A DNA stretch of 64,000 bases from Thalassospira sp. TSL5-1 (lineage in GTDB: Bacteria > Pseudomonadota > Alphaproteobacteria > Rhodospirillales > Thalassospiraceae), in NCBI RefSeq assembly GCF_001907695.1, contig NZ_KV880638.1, forward strand, positions 434,882-498,881, given 5' to 3'. Below the pieces are notes generated by a model. The model worked only from the letters and a program-made list of their open reading frames with translations, had not been told where the DNA came from and made no database searches. Each line of letters opens with the position of its first letter. Positions within the stretch are counted from its first letter, which is position 1. This document shows, piece by piece, positions 15,824 to 26,266 of the stretch. Position numbers and translations under genes: made by a program.

Positions 15824-15902
15824 AAACCTTTTTTAAAAAGGTTTTTACGGCATTGCCTGATTTACTTCGGGGGCGGCCAGTTTTGGCCGTCCCCGTTTTT
15901 TT
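15824..15902 (+). terminator. Tandem terminators between rplT and pheS
   Basis: The first is a short AT-rich hairpin at 15824-15848. The second is strong: a 12-base stem (15868-15879 with 15884-15895, one G-T pair) followed by seven Ts. No leader peptide rich in Phe codons is visible, so pheM-like attenuation is not supported. Confidence 0.82.
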
Positions 15903-15950
15903 GTTTCAAGTTTCTTTATCCTGTTCACCCCAGCCAAAGCGTCGGAAGTT

Positions 15951-17021
15951 ATGGAAAACATCGAAGCGTTGCGCGAAGAGGTTCTGGCAGAAGTTGAAAA
16001 GGCAGGCGATCTGGCTGCTTTGGAAGACATCCGCATCAGTGCCCTTGGCAAAAAGGGCCGTATTACCGGCCTTATGAAAAACCTTGGCAAGATGGACCCG
16101 GACCAGCGTCGCGAATTTGGTCAGGCCCTTAATGCGCTGAAGGACCAGGTTGCCAGCGCCATTGACATGCGCAAGGGCGACTTGGAAAACGCGGCCCTGG
16201 AGGCCCGTTTGAGCGGCGAACGCATTGACGTGACACTGCCCTCGCGCCCCAGCGAGACCGAAGGTCGCATTCACCCGATCAGCCAGACGATTGACGAGAT
16301 CATTTCGATCTTTGGCGAAATGGGGTTTACCCTGGCAGAAGGCCCGGATATCGAGGACGACTTCCATAACTTTACCGCGCTGAACATTCCCGCCGAACAT
16401 CCGGCGCGTGAAATGCAGGATACCTTTTATCTGCCTGAAGCCGAGGATGGATCGCGCTTGGTGCTGCGCACCCATACTTCTCCGGTGCAGGTCAGAACGA
16501 TGCAGTCCCAAACCCCGCCCATTCGCATTGTTGCGCCGGGCCGGACCTATCGTTCCGATAGCGATATGACCCATACGCCGATGTTCCATCAGCTTGAAGG
16601 CCTGGTCATTGACGAGAAAACCCATATGGGCCATCTCAAGGGCTGTCTTTTGGAATTTGTGAAGACCTATTTCGAGCTCGATGACGTGCCGGTGCGTTAC
16701 CGCCCGAGCTTCTTCCCGTTTACCGAACCCAGTGCGGAAATGGACATTGGCTGTTCGCGCAAGGGTGGCGAGCTTAAAATTGGTGCCGGGGATGACTGGC
16801 TGGAAATTCTGGGTTGCGGCATGGTGCATCCGCGCGTGCTGGCCGCTTGTGGCCTGGACCCCGAAAAATACCAGGGTTTTGCCTTTGGCATCGGCATTGA
16901 ACGTCTCGCCATGCTGAAATACGGCATTCCCGACCTGAGAACCTTTTTCGATACCGATCTGCGTTGGCTGAAACATTATGGTTTCGTGCCGCTGGATGTA
17001 CCGAATATGGTGAGGGGCTAA
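15951..17021 (+). CDS. pheS: Phenylalanine-tRNA ligase alpha subunit
   Basis: PheS charges tRNA-Phe as part of an alpha2-beta2 class II synthetase. The 356 residues comprise an N-terminal coiled coil (about 1-85) and the catalytic core. Motif 2 is in [23 protein letters not shown] and motif 3 in [18 protein letters not shown] near residue 305-325. Length is normal for alphaproteobacteria. pheT begins 4 bases after its stop, so the subunits are co-translated. Confidence 0.98.
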   Translation: MENIEALREEVLAEVEKAGDLAALEDIRISALGKKGRITGLMKNLGKMDPDQRREFGQALNALKDQVASAIDMRKGDLENAALEARLSGERIDVTLPSRPSETEGRIHPISQTIDEIISIFGEMGFTLAEGPDIEDDFHNFTALNIPAEHPAREMQDTFYLPEAEDGSRLVLRTHTSPVQVRTMQSQTPPIRIVAPGRTYRSDSDMTHTPMFHQLEGLVIDEKTHMGHLKGCLLEFVKTYFELDDVPVRYRPSFFPFTEPSAEMDIGCSRKGGELKIGAGDDWLEILGCGMVHPRVLAACGLDPEKYQGFAFGIGIERLAMLKYGIPDLRTFFDTDLRWLKHYGFVPLDVPNMVRG

Positions 17022-17025
17022 GATT

Positions 17026-19434
17026 ATGAAATTCACATTCGAGTGGCTGAAACAGCATCTGGATACCGATGCGCCGGTGGAGCAGATCACCGAAAAACTG
17101 ACCGCGATTGGCCTTGAAATTGAAAGTTTCGAGGACCGTTCGGCAGCCCTTGCTGACATCCGTGTCGCCTATATTGAAGAAGCCGGTCAGCATCCTGATG
17201 CCGACCGTCTGAAGCTGTGCAAGGTCAATACCGGCGAGAAGATTATTCAGGTGGTGTGTGGTGCGCCCAATGCCCGTACGGGCATCAAGGTGGCACTGGC
17301 ACAGCCGGGTGCGATTATTCCGATTGACGGGTCCAAGCTGAAAGCCGGCAAAATTCGCGGTGTTGAAAGCCAGGGCATGATGTGCTCCACCCGCGAGCTG
17401 TGCCTGGGTGAAGACCATGACGGTATTATCGAACTGCCGGCCGATGCCGAAATTGGCGCGCCGGTAGCCGGTGTTCTGGGGGCTGATGACCCGATCATCG
17501 AGATTAACCTGACGCCAAACCGCCCGGATTGCACGTCGGTGCGCGGGATTGCCCGTGATCTGGCCGCCGCCGGGATGGGCACGCTAACGGATGATCCCTA
17601 TCAGCAACCGGTCGCGGGCAGCTTTGACAGCCCGGTTTCGGTGACGATTGCCGATGATGTGCTGGCAGATGGTGCCGCCCCGGCCTTTTATGGCCGGTAT
17701 ATTCGGGGTGTTAAAAATGGTGAAAGCCCGGACTGGCTGAAAGCCCGCCTGGAAGCCATTGGTCTGCGCCCGATTTCGATTCTGGTGGATATCACCAACC
17801 TTGCCACGTTTGATCTGGGCCGTCCGCTGCATGTTTTCGATGCCGACAAGCTGAAGGGCAATCTTGACGTTCGTTATGCCCGTGATGGGGAAACCCTGCA
17901 GGCCCTGAACGAAAAAGAATATACCCTGACCAGCGATATGGTTGTGATTGCCGACCAGGCCGCTGCGCAAAGTATTGGTGGCATCATGGGCGGCGAGTTG
18001 ACCGGCTGCCAGAATGATACCGTCAATGTGTTTGTGGAATGCGCGCTGTTTGATCCGATTGTGACGGCCAAAACCGGCCGCAAACTGCAAGTCAATTCCG
18101 ATGCCCGTTATCGGTTCGAGCGCGGTGTTGACCCGCAATCGGTGATTTGGGGGATCGAAGTTGCAACCCGCCTGATTACTGAACTGTGTGGCGGCGAAGC
18201 GTCGCATGTGGTGAAAGCGGGCGAGGTGCCGTCCCCGAAAAACAGCTTTGATCTGCGCATTGACCGCATCGCCGAATTGGGCGGTGTCGCTGTTGAACAG
18301 GACCGTGCGGCCGAAATTCTGACCGCCCTTGGTTTTGAGGTTACGGCGAAAGAAGGTGTGCTCGGCACCGTCGCGCCGACCTGGCGTCCCGACATTGTGG
18401 GCGAAGCCGACCTGGTCGAGGAAGTGCTGCGTATCGTTGGTTATGATCAGATTCCAACCGTGCCGGTGGAACGGGAAACCAGCCTGCCGGTTCCCGCCAT
18501 CAGCCCGATGCAAAAACGTGTTGGTCTGGCGCGCCGGGTGCTGGCCTCGCGTGGGATGTATGAAACCATCACCTGGTCTTTTGCCGATTCACGTCTGGCT
18601 AAGGAATTTGCCGATCTGAAACCGGGTCTGTTTGTGGCAAATCCGATCAGCTCCGATCTGGATGTGATGCGCCCCAATGCGTTGATGAACCTGATTTCGG
18701 CAGCCGGTCGTAACCAGAATCGGGGTTTCCCCAACCTCGCCCTGTTTGAATTGGGGCCGGAGTTCTTTGGCGATCAGCCAGGCGATCAGCGTTTGGTCGC
18801 GGCCGGTCTGCGGGCCGGTGCGACAACAAACCGCAGTTGGACCGGCTCACGCCGGGATGTGGATGTGTTTGACGTCAAGGCCGATGCCGAAGCCCTGATC
18901 GACGCGCTCGGTGTTCCGGCAGGCAATATTCAGGTGAATGCCGAAGGCGCACCGTCCTGGTACCATCCGGGCCGTTCGGCGGCCCTGCAATTGGGCCCGA
19001 AAAACGTGCTGGGCTATTTTGGTGAATTGCATCCGCGCATTCTCAAGGTCCTGGATGTCAAAGGCCGTGTGGTGGCGTTTGAACTGTTTGTTGAAAATCT
19101 GCCGATGCCCAAAAAGAAAGGCACCAACCGCCCGCCGCTTAATGCCTCGGCATTCCAGTCGGTCGAGCGTGACTTTGCCTTCCTGCTGGATGACAAAGTC
19201 AGTGCCGAACAGGTGGTCAAGGCTGCGCGCAGTGCCGACAAGGGCCTGATCAGCGATGTGACGATTTTTGACCTTTATGCCGGCAAGGGCATTGAAGATG
19301 GCAAAAAGTCATTGGCCTTTTCGGTTACCCTGCAGCCGACAAAGCAGACACTGACCGACGAAGAAATCGACGCTGTTTGCAAGAAGGTGATTGCGGCGGT
19401 TGAGAAAGCAACCGGCGGCGCGTTGCGCGGCTGA
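17026..19434 (+). CDS. pheT: Phenylalanine-tRNA ligase beta subunit
   Basis: The 802-residue beta subunit has the tRNA-binding (OB) domain at about 40-150 (HPDADRLKLCKVNTG, VVCGAPNAR), the B3/B4 editing domain with VDITNLATFDLGRPLHVFDADK, the B5 domain, the catalytic-like core, and the C-terminal ferredoxin-fold anticodon-binding domain (about 710-802, with PSVERDFAFL-like SVERDFAFLLD). It stabilises the enzyme and clears mischarged Tyr-tRNA. Complete and unremarkable. Confidence 0.98.
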   Translation: MKFTFEWLKQHLDTDAPVEQITEKLTAIGLEIESFEDRSAALADIRVAYIEEAGQHPDADRLKLCKVNTGEKIIQVVCGAPNARTGIKVALAQPGAIIPIDGSKLKAGKIRGVESQGMMCSTRELCLGEDHDGIIELPADAEIGAPVAGVLGADDPIIEINLTPNRPDCTSVRGIARDLAAAGMGTLTDDPYQQPVAGSFDSPVSVTIADDVLADGAAPAFYGRYIRGVKNGESPDWLKARLEAIGLRPISILVDITNLATFDLGRPLHVFDADKLKGNLDVRYARDGETLQALNEKEYTLTSDMVVIADQAAAQSIGGIMGGELTGCQNDTVNVFVECALFDPIVTAKTGRKLQVNSDARYRFERGVDPQSVIWGIEVATRLITELCGGEASHVVKAGEVPSPKNSFDLRIDRIAELGGVAVEQDRAAEILTALGFEVTAKEGVLGTVAPTWRPDIVGEADLVEEVLRIVGYDQIPTVPVERETSLPVPAISPMQKRVGLARRVLASRGMYETITWSFADSRLAKEFADLKPGLFVANPISSDLDVMRPNALMNLISAAGRNQNRGFPNLALFELGPEFFGDQPGDQRLVAAGLRAGATTNRSWTGSRRDVDVFDVKADAEALIDALGVPAGNIQVNAEGAPSWYHPGRSAALQLGPKNVLGYFGELHPRILKVLDVKGRVVAFELFVENLPMPKKKGTNRPPLNASAFQSVERDFAFLLDDKVSAEQVVKAARSADKGLISDVTIFDLYAGKGIEDGKKSLAFSVTLQPTKQTLTDEEIDAVCKKVIAAVEKATGGALRG

Positions 19435-19459
19435 TAGGCTTTATTGCGATATAAAAACA

Positions 19460-19495
19460 AAAAGCGGGGTGCCAAGATGCAGCCCGCTTTTTTTG
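19460..19495. terminator. Bidirectional terminator after pheT
   Basis: A 9-base stem (19460-19468 with 19483-19491) is flanked by A and T runs, so it can serve pheT and the convergent lipoprotein gene. Confidence 0.85.
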
Positions 19496-19516
19496 TGCCT
19501 TGCCTATGTATGATCT

Positions 19517-19969
19517 TTAATAAGTATTGCGCTTTTTCAGGATGGCGTAGGTTTCTTCCTCAAGGTCGGCGGCGACAAGGTCCGGCCCGTTGGTATAGAT
19601 GCGCCAGGATTTTTCAAACTTTTCGCAATCTAGGGTCAGGCGGTCGGCAATGCTGGACCACTGGCATTGGCGGGGCCTGTCCAGGCCGACAATACTGCCG
19701 GTGGCATTGTCTTCCAGGTGCATCACCAGCAGTTCCTGATCGGTGGTGACGGAATAGACGCCGTATGTTTCGTTAGCAAAACGATAGCTGATTTCCGTGC
19801 CGTCAAGCTGCCGCCAGCCGCCCGGAAGCGGGGCATTGATGTCGCGCTGGGAAAAGGATGCTGCCAGTGTCTGCATATGATCATTGGGCATGATGCGCGG
19901 ATCGCTGCTGCAGGCCGAAAGCAAAATCAGCCCACCAAGCAATATTGGTGCGATGCTGTATTTAGTCAT
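19517..19969 (-). CDS. Small predicted lipoprotein
   Basis: The 150-residue product starts MTKYSIAPILLGG and carries a lipobox (LLSAC, Cys near residue 20), so it should be lipidated and held in the envelope. The mature part has no family I recognise; it contains WRQLDGTEISYRFAN and two further cysteines that could pair. The ATG at 19969 is preferred because GGGGGA lies just before it; an in-frame ATG at 19981 is inside that site. It is convergent with pheT. Confidence 0.8.
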   Translation of the reverse strand: MTKYSIAPILLGGLILLSACSSDPRIMPNDHMQTLAASFSQRDINAPLPGGWRQLDGTEISYRFANETYGVYSVTTDQELLVMHLEDNATGSIVGLDRPRQCQWSSIADRLTLDCEKFEKSWRIYTNGPDLVAADLEEETYAILKKRNTY

Positions 19970-20068
19970 TTTATCCCCCATTGATGCGCCCGAAAACCTG
20001 GGTATTTCACTAAGTATATTGGTAAAACGCTGCCTGTTAAAGTTGCGTGCTGACTTGCCTGGTTTTCG

Positions 20069-22114
20069 TTATTCTCCACTACCCCGCAGGGTAAAGATGA
20101 ACGTCGCACCCGGGTCGCTGATGGAGCGCGAAGTATCGAGCCAGATTTCGCCGCCATGCTGTTCGACAATTTTGCGACAAAGCGATAGGCCGAGCCCGGT
20201 TCCGCTGAATTCATCCTTATGCAGGCGTTGAAACAGGCGGAAAATGCGCTGTGCATGCTCCGGGTGAATGCCAATGCCGTTATCGTGCATGGTAAAGCGC
20301 CAGAAATCGGGTTTGTCCGGGTCTTGCTCGGCACTGACCTTGATTAAAGGCGGAACACCGGGGCGCGCATATTTGATGGCGTTTGAAATCAGGTTTTGAA
20401 ACAGCCGGGACAGGGCGATGCGGTTGCCATAAAGATGGGGCAGGTCCTCGTGGGTGATGATGGCTTGTGTTTCCGAAATCGCGGCCTTGAGGTCGGCCTG
20501 GGCTTCATTGAGCACCTCGTTGCAATCCACATCTGTCAGGCCGCCGGTGCTGCCGGTTTTGGCATATTCCAGCAGATGGGTAATCAGCTTGTGCATGCGT
20601 TTGGCACCATCAACCGCATAGTTGATATATTCGTCGGCATCCGGCCCCAATACCCCGTCATAGCGCCGTTTAAGAAGCTGGGTATAGCTTGTCACCATGC
20701 GCAGGGGTTCCTGCAGGTCATGCGAGGCAACATAGGCGAATTGTTCAAGGTCTTCGTTGCTGCGCTTAAGCTGGCTTAGCGTTCTGCGCAGTTTTTCGGT
20801 ATTATCGACAAAGTCGGTTACATCCCGGGCACTGCCCAGCATTACCCCGTCAATCGGGCCGACACAATGCCAGGCCAGCCAGCATAAATTACCATCCTTG
20901 TCCTCCATGCGGAAAACCAGTTCGGTGTCGGGCTTTTGGCCGTTGATGCAGGCGGCAAAGGCCTTGGTGGCTTCTTCGCGCTGGTCATCGCTAAACATCT
21001 CGAAAAACGGGGTGCCGATGGCAAAATGCACTTTGTCGCCCAGCAATTCTTCAAATGCCGCACTAAAACCGCGCAAAATGCCCTGCAAATCAACGGCGAT
21101 GGCCGGTTCGGGCGAATATTGCAGATAGGCCTCAAACGGATTGCAAATTTCCTGACTGCCAATGGTTTCGAGCAACATGACGGAAACAAAACTACTGCCG
21201 TGGTCAATATGGCGGGTGGCGGTCAGGTAAAAGCGCTGGCTTTGGTTGTCGTCGGTATTCAGGCTGACCATTGCGGCAATGCGGTCCTGGGGCCAGCGGT
21301 CTTCCAGCAGGGCGCCGCGCAGTTGCGCATAGGATGCCGGGTTAAGCAAATTCATGAAATCATTTGCGGTGATCAGGCTGCTGCTGCCCGAAGCCCCCAG
21401 AACCTCCGGCCAGTTCAGGCGCAGATTCAGGGCAGCATAGGGGGAGGACAAGCGCCAGCCAATCACGGCACAGCCGAAATTTGACAGGCTGTTCTCCACA
21501 TCATTGAAGTGCCCGGCCAGGTCGCGTGCGCGAATGTGCTGGCGCTTTAAACGAACCCAAAGCCAGGCGGAAAGGCAGCCCATGATTGACAGGATCATGG
21601 TAAACAGGACCGCATGCAGTGCCAGGCCCCGAAACCATTCGTGCAGCAGCGACATTTTGGGCACCATTACCACGGCCATGCGGTTCAGGCGGGGCATGGC
21701 ATGATAGGCCAGCATGACCGATTCTTTGCCATGTTCGCAGGTCAGGGTGCCGTCAATGCTGTGACGGTTTTCCTCAAGAAGCTGGCGCAGCTCGGCTGCC
21801 ATATGTTTGGGATAACTGCCATGCAGGACATTGAGATTATTATCGACAACAACCAGCGAAATATTGTCCTGGCGGGTCGGAATCGCATGCAGGTTGTTTC
21901 GGTTGGCCTGGGCCACTGAAAGGCTGATGGAGGATACCAGGCGGACCAGTTCGGAACGCCCCTGTTCCAGGGCGCTGTCATACAGGGTTTTCTGGATAAT
22001 GGCGAAAGAGAGCAGAACAATGAAGGTTCCACTGAGCGAGAGAAGCAGCAGGCGATGACGCAATGTGCGCAGGCTGCGCTGCGACAGAGACGGTTCTGTG
22101 GCGGTCAGAAACAT
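20069..22114 (-). CDS. Membrane sensor histidine kinase with PAS domain
   Basis: This protein of about 681 residues has a first membrane helix at about 22-44, a periplasmic sensor of about 120 residues, a second helix near 168-190, a PAS domain (about 320-440), then HisKA and HATPase. The phosphorylated His is in YVASHDLQEPLRM, a bacteriophytochrome-type HisKA box. The ATP site shows NLISNAIKYA (N box), DNGIGI (G1) and GTGLGLSLCRKI (G2). Signals and partner are unknown; no response regulator adjoins it. The start at 22114 keeps a short N-terminus; an ATG at 22162 would add 16 residues. Confidence 0.92.
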   Translation of the reverse strand: MFLTATEPSLSQRSLRTLRHRLLLLSLSGTFIVLLSFAIIQKTLYDSALEQGRSELVRLVSSISLSVAQANRNNLHAIPTRQDNISLVVVDNNLNVLHGSYPKHMAAELRQLLEENRHSIDGTLTCEHGKESVMLAYHAMPRLNRMAVVMVPKMSLLHEWFRGLALHAVLFTMILSIMGCLSAWLWVRLKRQHIRARDLAGHFNDVENSLSNFGCAVIGWRLSSPYAALNLRLNWPEVLGASGSSSLITANDFMNLLNPASYAQLRGALLEDRWPQDRIAAMVSLNTDDNQSQRFYLTATRHIDHGSSFVSVMLLETIGSQEICNPFEAYLQYSPEPAIAVDLQGILRGFSAAFEELLGDKVHFAIGTPFFEMFSDDQREEATKAFAACINGQKPDTELVFRMEDKDGNLCWLAWHCVGPIDGVMLGSARDVTDFVDNTEKLRRTLSQLKRSNEDLEQFAYVASHDLQEPLRMVTSYTQLLKRRYDGVLGPDADEYINYAVDGAKRMHKLITHLLEYAKTGSTGGLTDVDCNEVLNEAQADLKAAISETQAIITHEDLPHLYGNRIALSRLFQNLISNAIKYARPGVPPLIKVSAEQDPDKPDFWRFTMHDNGIGIHPEHAQRIFRLFQRLHKDEFSGTGLGLSLCRKIVEQHGGEIWLDTSRSISDPGATFIFTLRGSGE

Positions 22115-22411
22115 TATACTGGGCGCATCCCTGTCGATTCCCTCTATACGGATGAAGGACAAAAGCCTAAATAAACCGGCACGAAGCGTAAAGCGAGATT
22201 GCTATGACCCGGTGGTTGCTGTTAAACGATCCGCTTGTGATCGGGAATGGCGTTCTCATCGCAGACAGCTTTTATCGAAAAAAGGCTGTCTGACATTGCG
22301 TGCTGTCGCTGTTGTAGTTTGGCATGCAGACGCGGCAACGGGAACGGCCCTTTTTCGATACGCAGACGTGACACTGGATATATCGATTGCTGATTGCTAG
22401 AAAAGCATCCC

Positions 22412-24217
22412 ATGACCGATCTTAAACATATACGAAATTTTTCGATTATCGCCCATATCGATCACGGCAAATCTACCCTGGCGGATCGTCTGATTCAGCT
22501 GACCGGCGGTTTGACCGATCGTGAGATGGCCGATCAGGTTCTCGACTCGATGGATATTGAACGCGAACGCGGCATTACCATCAAGTCCCAGGCTGTGCGC
22601 CTGAAATATGTCGCACAGGATGGCGAGGAATATACCCTTAACCTGATGGACACTCCGGGCCATGTGGACTTCGCCTATGAAGTCTCGCGCTCGCTTGCGG
22701 CGTGTGAAGGCTCGCTTCTGGTGGTTGATGCCGCCCAGGGGGTGGAAGCCCAGACACTGGCCAACGTTTATCAGGCAATGGATAATAATAACGAGATTAT
22801 CCCGGTTCTGAACAAGGTTGACCTGCCCGCAGCCGAGCCTGACCAGGTGAAAGAACAGATCGAGGAAGTCATTGGCATTGATGCCTCTGATGCCGTCATG
22901 ATCTCGGCCAAAACCGGCCTTGGTGTGCCCGATGTTCTTGAGGCCCTGGTCAAGCGCCTGCCAGCCCCGACGGGGGATGCCGATGCGCCGCTTCAGGTTC
23001 TGCTGATTGACAGCTGGTATGATGCCTATCTGGGTGTCATGATTTTGGTGCGGGTGAAGGAAGGTACGCTGAAAAGGGGCCAGAAGGTCCGCTTCATGAA
23101 TGCCAAGGTCACGCACACGATTGACCGTGTCGGTGTGTTCACACCAAAGCCGCTGGCGTTGGATTCGATGGGCCCAGGTGAAATCGGTTTCATCAATTGC
23201 GGGATGAAAACCGTTGCCGAATGCGAAGTCGGTGACACCATTACCGAAGAAAAACGCCCGTGCGACAAACCGCTGGCCGGTTTCAAGCCCTCGATCCCGG
23301 TTGTTTTCTGCGGCATTTTCCCGGTTGATACCAGCGAATATGACACGTTGCGCGATGCGCTGGAAAAACTGCATCTGAACGATGCGTCCTTCCAGTTCGA
23401 GCCTGAAAACTCGACGGCATTGGGTCTTGGTTTCCGCTGTGGCTTCCTGGGGCTGCTGCATCTTGAAATCATTCAGGAACGTCTGGAACGTGAATACGAA
23501 CTGGACCTGATTACCACTGCCCCGTCCGTGTCATACAAGATCACGCTGACCAACGGCGAAGACATCATGCTGCATAACCCGGCAGACTTCCCCGAAGTCA
23601 CCAAGATCAAGGCGATCGAGGAGCCGTGGATTAAAGCATCGATCATGGTGCCGGATGAATATCTGGGCGGTATCCTGACACTGTGTACCGAACGCCGTGG
23701 TGTTCAGCTTGACCTGACCTATGTCGGCAACCGGGCGATGGCAGTTTATAAATTGCCGCTGAACGAAGTGGTTTTTGACTTCTATGACCGCCTTAAATCC
23801 ATTTCGCGTGGCTATGCCAGCTTTGACTATGAACTGGCAGGCTATGACGAAAGCGATTTGGTGAAGGTGTCGATTCTGGTGAACGAAGAGCCGGTTGATG
23901 CCCTGGCATTGATGGTTCACAGAAGCCAGGCCGAAAACCGGGGTCGCGCCATTTGTGGCCGCTTGAAAGAGCTGATCCCCCGGCAGATGTTCCGCGTTGC
24001 CATTCAGGCCGCGATCGGTGGCAAGGTGATTGCCCGTGAAACCGTTTCGGCCCTGCGTAAGGACGTGACGGCCAAATGTTACGGCGGTGACGTTTCGCGT
24101 AAACGTAAACTTCTGGAAAAACAGAAGGCCGGTAAGAAGAAAATGCGCCAGTTCGGCAAGGTCGAAATTCCGCAATCGGCCTTTATCAACGCGCTTAAAA
24201 TGGGCGACGACAAATAA
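22412..24217 (+). CDS. lepA: Elongation factor 4 (LepA)
   Basis: LepA is a ribosome-associated GTPase that influences translation under stress and during initiation. The 601-residue protein has all G motifs: AHIDHGKST (residues 14-22), [14 protein letters not shown] and NKVD. EF-G-like domains and the LepA-specific C-terminal domain ([24 protein letters not shown]) follow. The ATG at 22412 gives the usual N-terminus; a TTG at 22394 is in frame but less likely. A strong terminator follows. Confidence 0.97.
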   Translation: MTDLKHIRNFSIIAHIDHGKSTLADRLIQLTGGLTDREMADQVLDSMDIERERGITIKSQAVRLKYVAQDGEEYTLNLMDTPGHVDFAYEVSRSLAACEGSLLVVDAAQGVEAQTLANVYQAMDNNNEIIPVLNKVDLPAAEPDQVKEQIEEVIGIDASDAVMISAKTGLGVPDVLEALVKRLPAPTGDADAPLQVLLIDSWYDAYLGVMILVRVKEGTLKRGQKVRFMNAKVTHTIDRVGVFTPKPLALDSMGPGEIGFINCGMKTVAECEVGDTITEEKRPCDKPLAGFKPSIPVVFCGIFPVDTSEYDTLRDALEKLHLNDASFQFEPENSTALGLGFRCGFLGLLHLEIIQERLEREYELDLITTAPSVSYKITLTNGEDIMLHNPADFPEVTKIKAIEEPWIKASIMVPDEYLGGILTLCTERRGVQLDLTYVGNRAMAVYKLPLNEVVFDFYDRLKSISRGYASFDYELAGYDESDLVKVSILVNEEPVDALALMVHRSQAENRGRAICGRLKELIPRQMFRVAIQAAIGGKVIARETVSALRKDVTAKCYGGDVSRKRKLLEKQKAGKKKMRQFGKVEIPQSAFINALKMGDDK

Positions 24218-24239
24218 TTTCCGTCGTTGTTTGACCCTT

Positions 24240-24277
24240 CAAAAGGCCATAGCCGGAATATCGGTTATGGCCTTTTT
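24240..24277 (+). terminator. lepA terminator
   Basis: A 15-base stem with one G-T pair (left arm from 24241, right arm ending about 24271) is followed by a T run. Confidence 0.88.
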
Positions 24278-24351
24278 TATTGCCACTTTGCCATTGCATA
24301 CGGTTAGCTGTGGGCGAATGGCTGCTTTTTTCACCCGACAAGAGGTCTCTT

Positions 24352-24813
24352 ATGGATCTGGAATTATTGGCCCGGCAGGAAGAAACCCTGGTCTTTGACG
24401 GATTTGACGAAAACACCGCCTGGAAGCTGGGAACGGCCCTTGTGGAAGCAGCCCAAGCCCGCAACGCGCCGGTGGTGGTCAATATTCGCACCCCGAACCG
24501 CACGCTTTTTCATGCCGCATTACCCGGTGCCGTCCCGGCCAATGACGAATGGGCGCGGCGCAAAAGCAACCTTGTTTTGCGCGAACATCAGTCATCCTAT
24601 CGTTTTGGCATGGCCTTAAAGGCCAAACATAAAGGCCTGGTCGATCACGGCATTGATTTTGCCGACTATGCCGACCACGGCGGCAGTTTTCCGCTGCGGG
24701 TTAAAGGTGCGGGCGTGATTGGGGCGATTACGGTGTCCGGGCTGGCATCACACGAAGATCATGAGATGATTGTGGGTGTTTTATCGGCGATTTTGAAGGT
24801 GACAACCAAATAG
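24352..24813 (+). CDS. UPF0303 / heme-degrading domain family protein
   Basis: The 153-residue protein belongs to the UPF0303 group, related to GlcG/HbpS heme-binding proteins and often labelled heme-degrading domain protein. Motifs seen are WKLGTALVEAA, NRTLFHAALPGA, HQSSYRFGMALKAK, DHGGSFPLRVKGAGVIGAITVSGL and EDHEMIV. The last two blocks match the GlcG-type ligand pocket. The biochemical role is not established. The ATG at 24352 has AGAGG upstream. No heme uptake or degradation gene is nearby, so context does not help. Confidence 0.88.
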   Translation: MDLELLARQEETLVFDGFDENTAWKLGTALVEAAQARNAPVVVNIRTPNRTLFHAALPGAVPANDEWARRKSNLVLREHQSSYRFGMALKAKHKGLVDHGIDFADYADHGGSFPLRVKGAGVIGAITVSGLASHEDHEMIVGVLSAILKVTTK

Positions 24814-24981
24814 GGCCGTTTGCCTGTTGTCAGCCATCACTGCAATGACGGGTTTGAGGGGATCGAAAAAATAACGCACCGGCCCTGTGTGCCTTGCATT
24901 TGGATGCTGCGGCGGGCCAGTGCGATGAAATGTTTGATCAAACTACTGGGGCAGAGATCGCAAGATTCAACAGATTTTGGC

Positions 24982-26010
24982 TTATTCGTTCGGAACGCCG
25001 GTGGTTGTTGAATATTCGAAATGAAATTCCTTATCGGGGAACAGGTAGCTGCGTGCGGCATGAATCGCACTGGCCCCTTCGGCAAAGCCCGACAGGATCA
25101 GTTTCAGTTTGTGTTCGTAATTGGCGATATCGCCTATGGCGAAAATGCCGGGGACTGATGTTTCCATCGTCGCCTGGGTGACACCAATATGGTTGCGATC
25201 CAGGTTCAGGCCCCAATTTGCAATCGGCCCCAATTCCATTGCCAGCCCAAAGAAGGGCAGCAGATGATCGGCTTCAAGGTCCAGTTCCTCACCCTTCAGG
25301 GTGGCAACGGTCACGTGGCTGAGCTTGCCCGATGCGGTGTCGCCTTTCAGGCCCTTGAGCTGATAGGGAATGACCATTTCGATTTTGCCCGCTTCGGCCA
25401 GGGCGGCGAGCTTGGCACTGCTGTCCGGGGCGGCGCGGAATTTGGGGCGGCGGTGGACGACATACACTTTTTGCGCAATATCATGCAGGGACAGGGCCCA
25501 ATCGACAGCGGAATCGCCGCCACCGGCAATGACAACCTTTTTACCGGCAAAATCGGCGCGGCGTTTGACGTAATATTGAACGCCACCGGACCCTTCAAAA
25601 TCTTCCAGGCCGTCCATCGGCGGTTTGTTGGGGCCAAAGGCACCGCAACCCGCAGCAATAACAACAGCCCCGGCATCAATTTTGGTGCCCACCGATGTTT
25701 CCAGGGTAAAGCGGCCATCATCGCGCTTTTCCAGTTTGATCACCTGCTGGCCCAAATGATAGGTCGGCTCGAACGGGGCGGCCTGTTTGGCAAGCTGGTC
25801 AATCAGGTCCTGCCCGGTGATTTGCGGATGGGCGGGAATGTCGAAAATCGGTTTTTCCGGGTACAGCGCACTGCATTGGCCGCCCACCATGTCCAGCGCA
25901 TCGATCACATGGGTTTTCAGGCCCAGCATCCCGGCTTCAAATACGGCAAAAAGCCCGACCGGGCCTGCACCAATGATGGCAATATCCGTGCTGTGCGACA
26001 CTTCCGACAT
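24982..26010 (-). CDS. Ferredoxin/flavodoxin-NADP+ reductase, thioredoxin-reductase type
   Basis: This 342-residue flavoprotein moves electrons between NADPH and ferredoxin or flavodoxin. It has the FAD-binding GAGPVGLFAVFEAG at the N-terminus, an NADP site with GGGDSAVDWALSL near the middle, and the FAD-proximal GIFAIGDIANY near residue 290. It resembles thioredoxin reductase but has no redox-active CxxC after the NADP site, which marks it as the type 2 FNR of Bacillus YumC and many alphaproteobacteria. The gene stands alone, convergent with the UPF0303 gene. Confidence 0.92.
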   Translation of the reverse strand: MSEVSHSTDIAIIGAGPVGLFAVFEAGMLGLKTHVIDALDMVGGQCSALYPEKPIFDIPAHPQITGQDLIDQLAKQAAPFEPTYHLGQQVIKLEKRDDGRFTLETSVGTKIDAGAVVIAAGCGAFGPNKPPMDGLEDFEGSGGVQYYVKRRADFAGKKVVIAGGGDSAVDWALSLHDIAQKVYVVHRRPKFRAAPDSSAKLAALAEAGKIEMVIPYQLKGLKGDTASGKLSHVTVATLKGEELDLEADHLLPFFGLAMELGPIANWGLNLDRNHIGVTQATMETSVPGIFAIGDIANYEHKLKLILSGFAEGASAIHAARSYLFPDKEFHFEYSTTTGVPNE

Positions 26011-26266
26011 CCTGATTCCATTCCAAAAAACAAAGTTTATTCACCTGTCAGAGGCGAAATAGCATTTTGCCCCTGCTATCGCAACGTTATCCGCCCTGGT
26101 AGGCGGGCAGGGTGCGACCGGCATTGCGATATTGACGGGCTTTTAACCGGGGCAGGTTACAATAAAATGCCAGTCAAAATCATTGCGAAATCGCCCTTTC
26201 TGGCCGTAGAACAGGGTAAAGGGCGATAATTTTTGTCATATCGTGTGAAAGCGGGTGCAAAGGCAT

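Noticed and set aside
15868-15951. pheM-like attenuation of pheS
   Set aside because: A strong terminator is present, but I found no short open frame with a run of Phe codons ahead of it.
15906-17159. A 417-codon frame antisense to pheS
   Set aside because: It mirrors pheS and the start of pheT, has no family resemblance and the composition of an antisense shadow.
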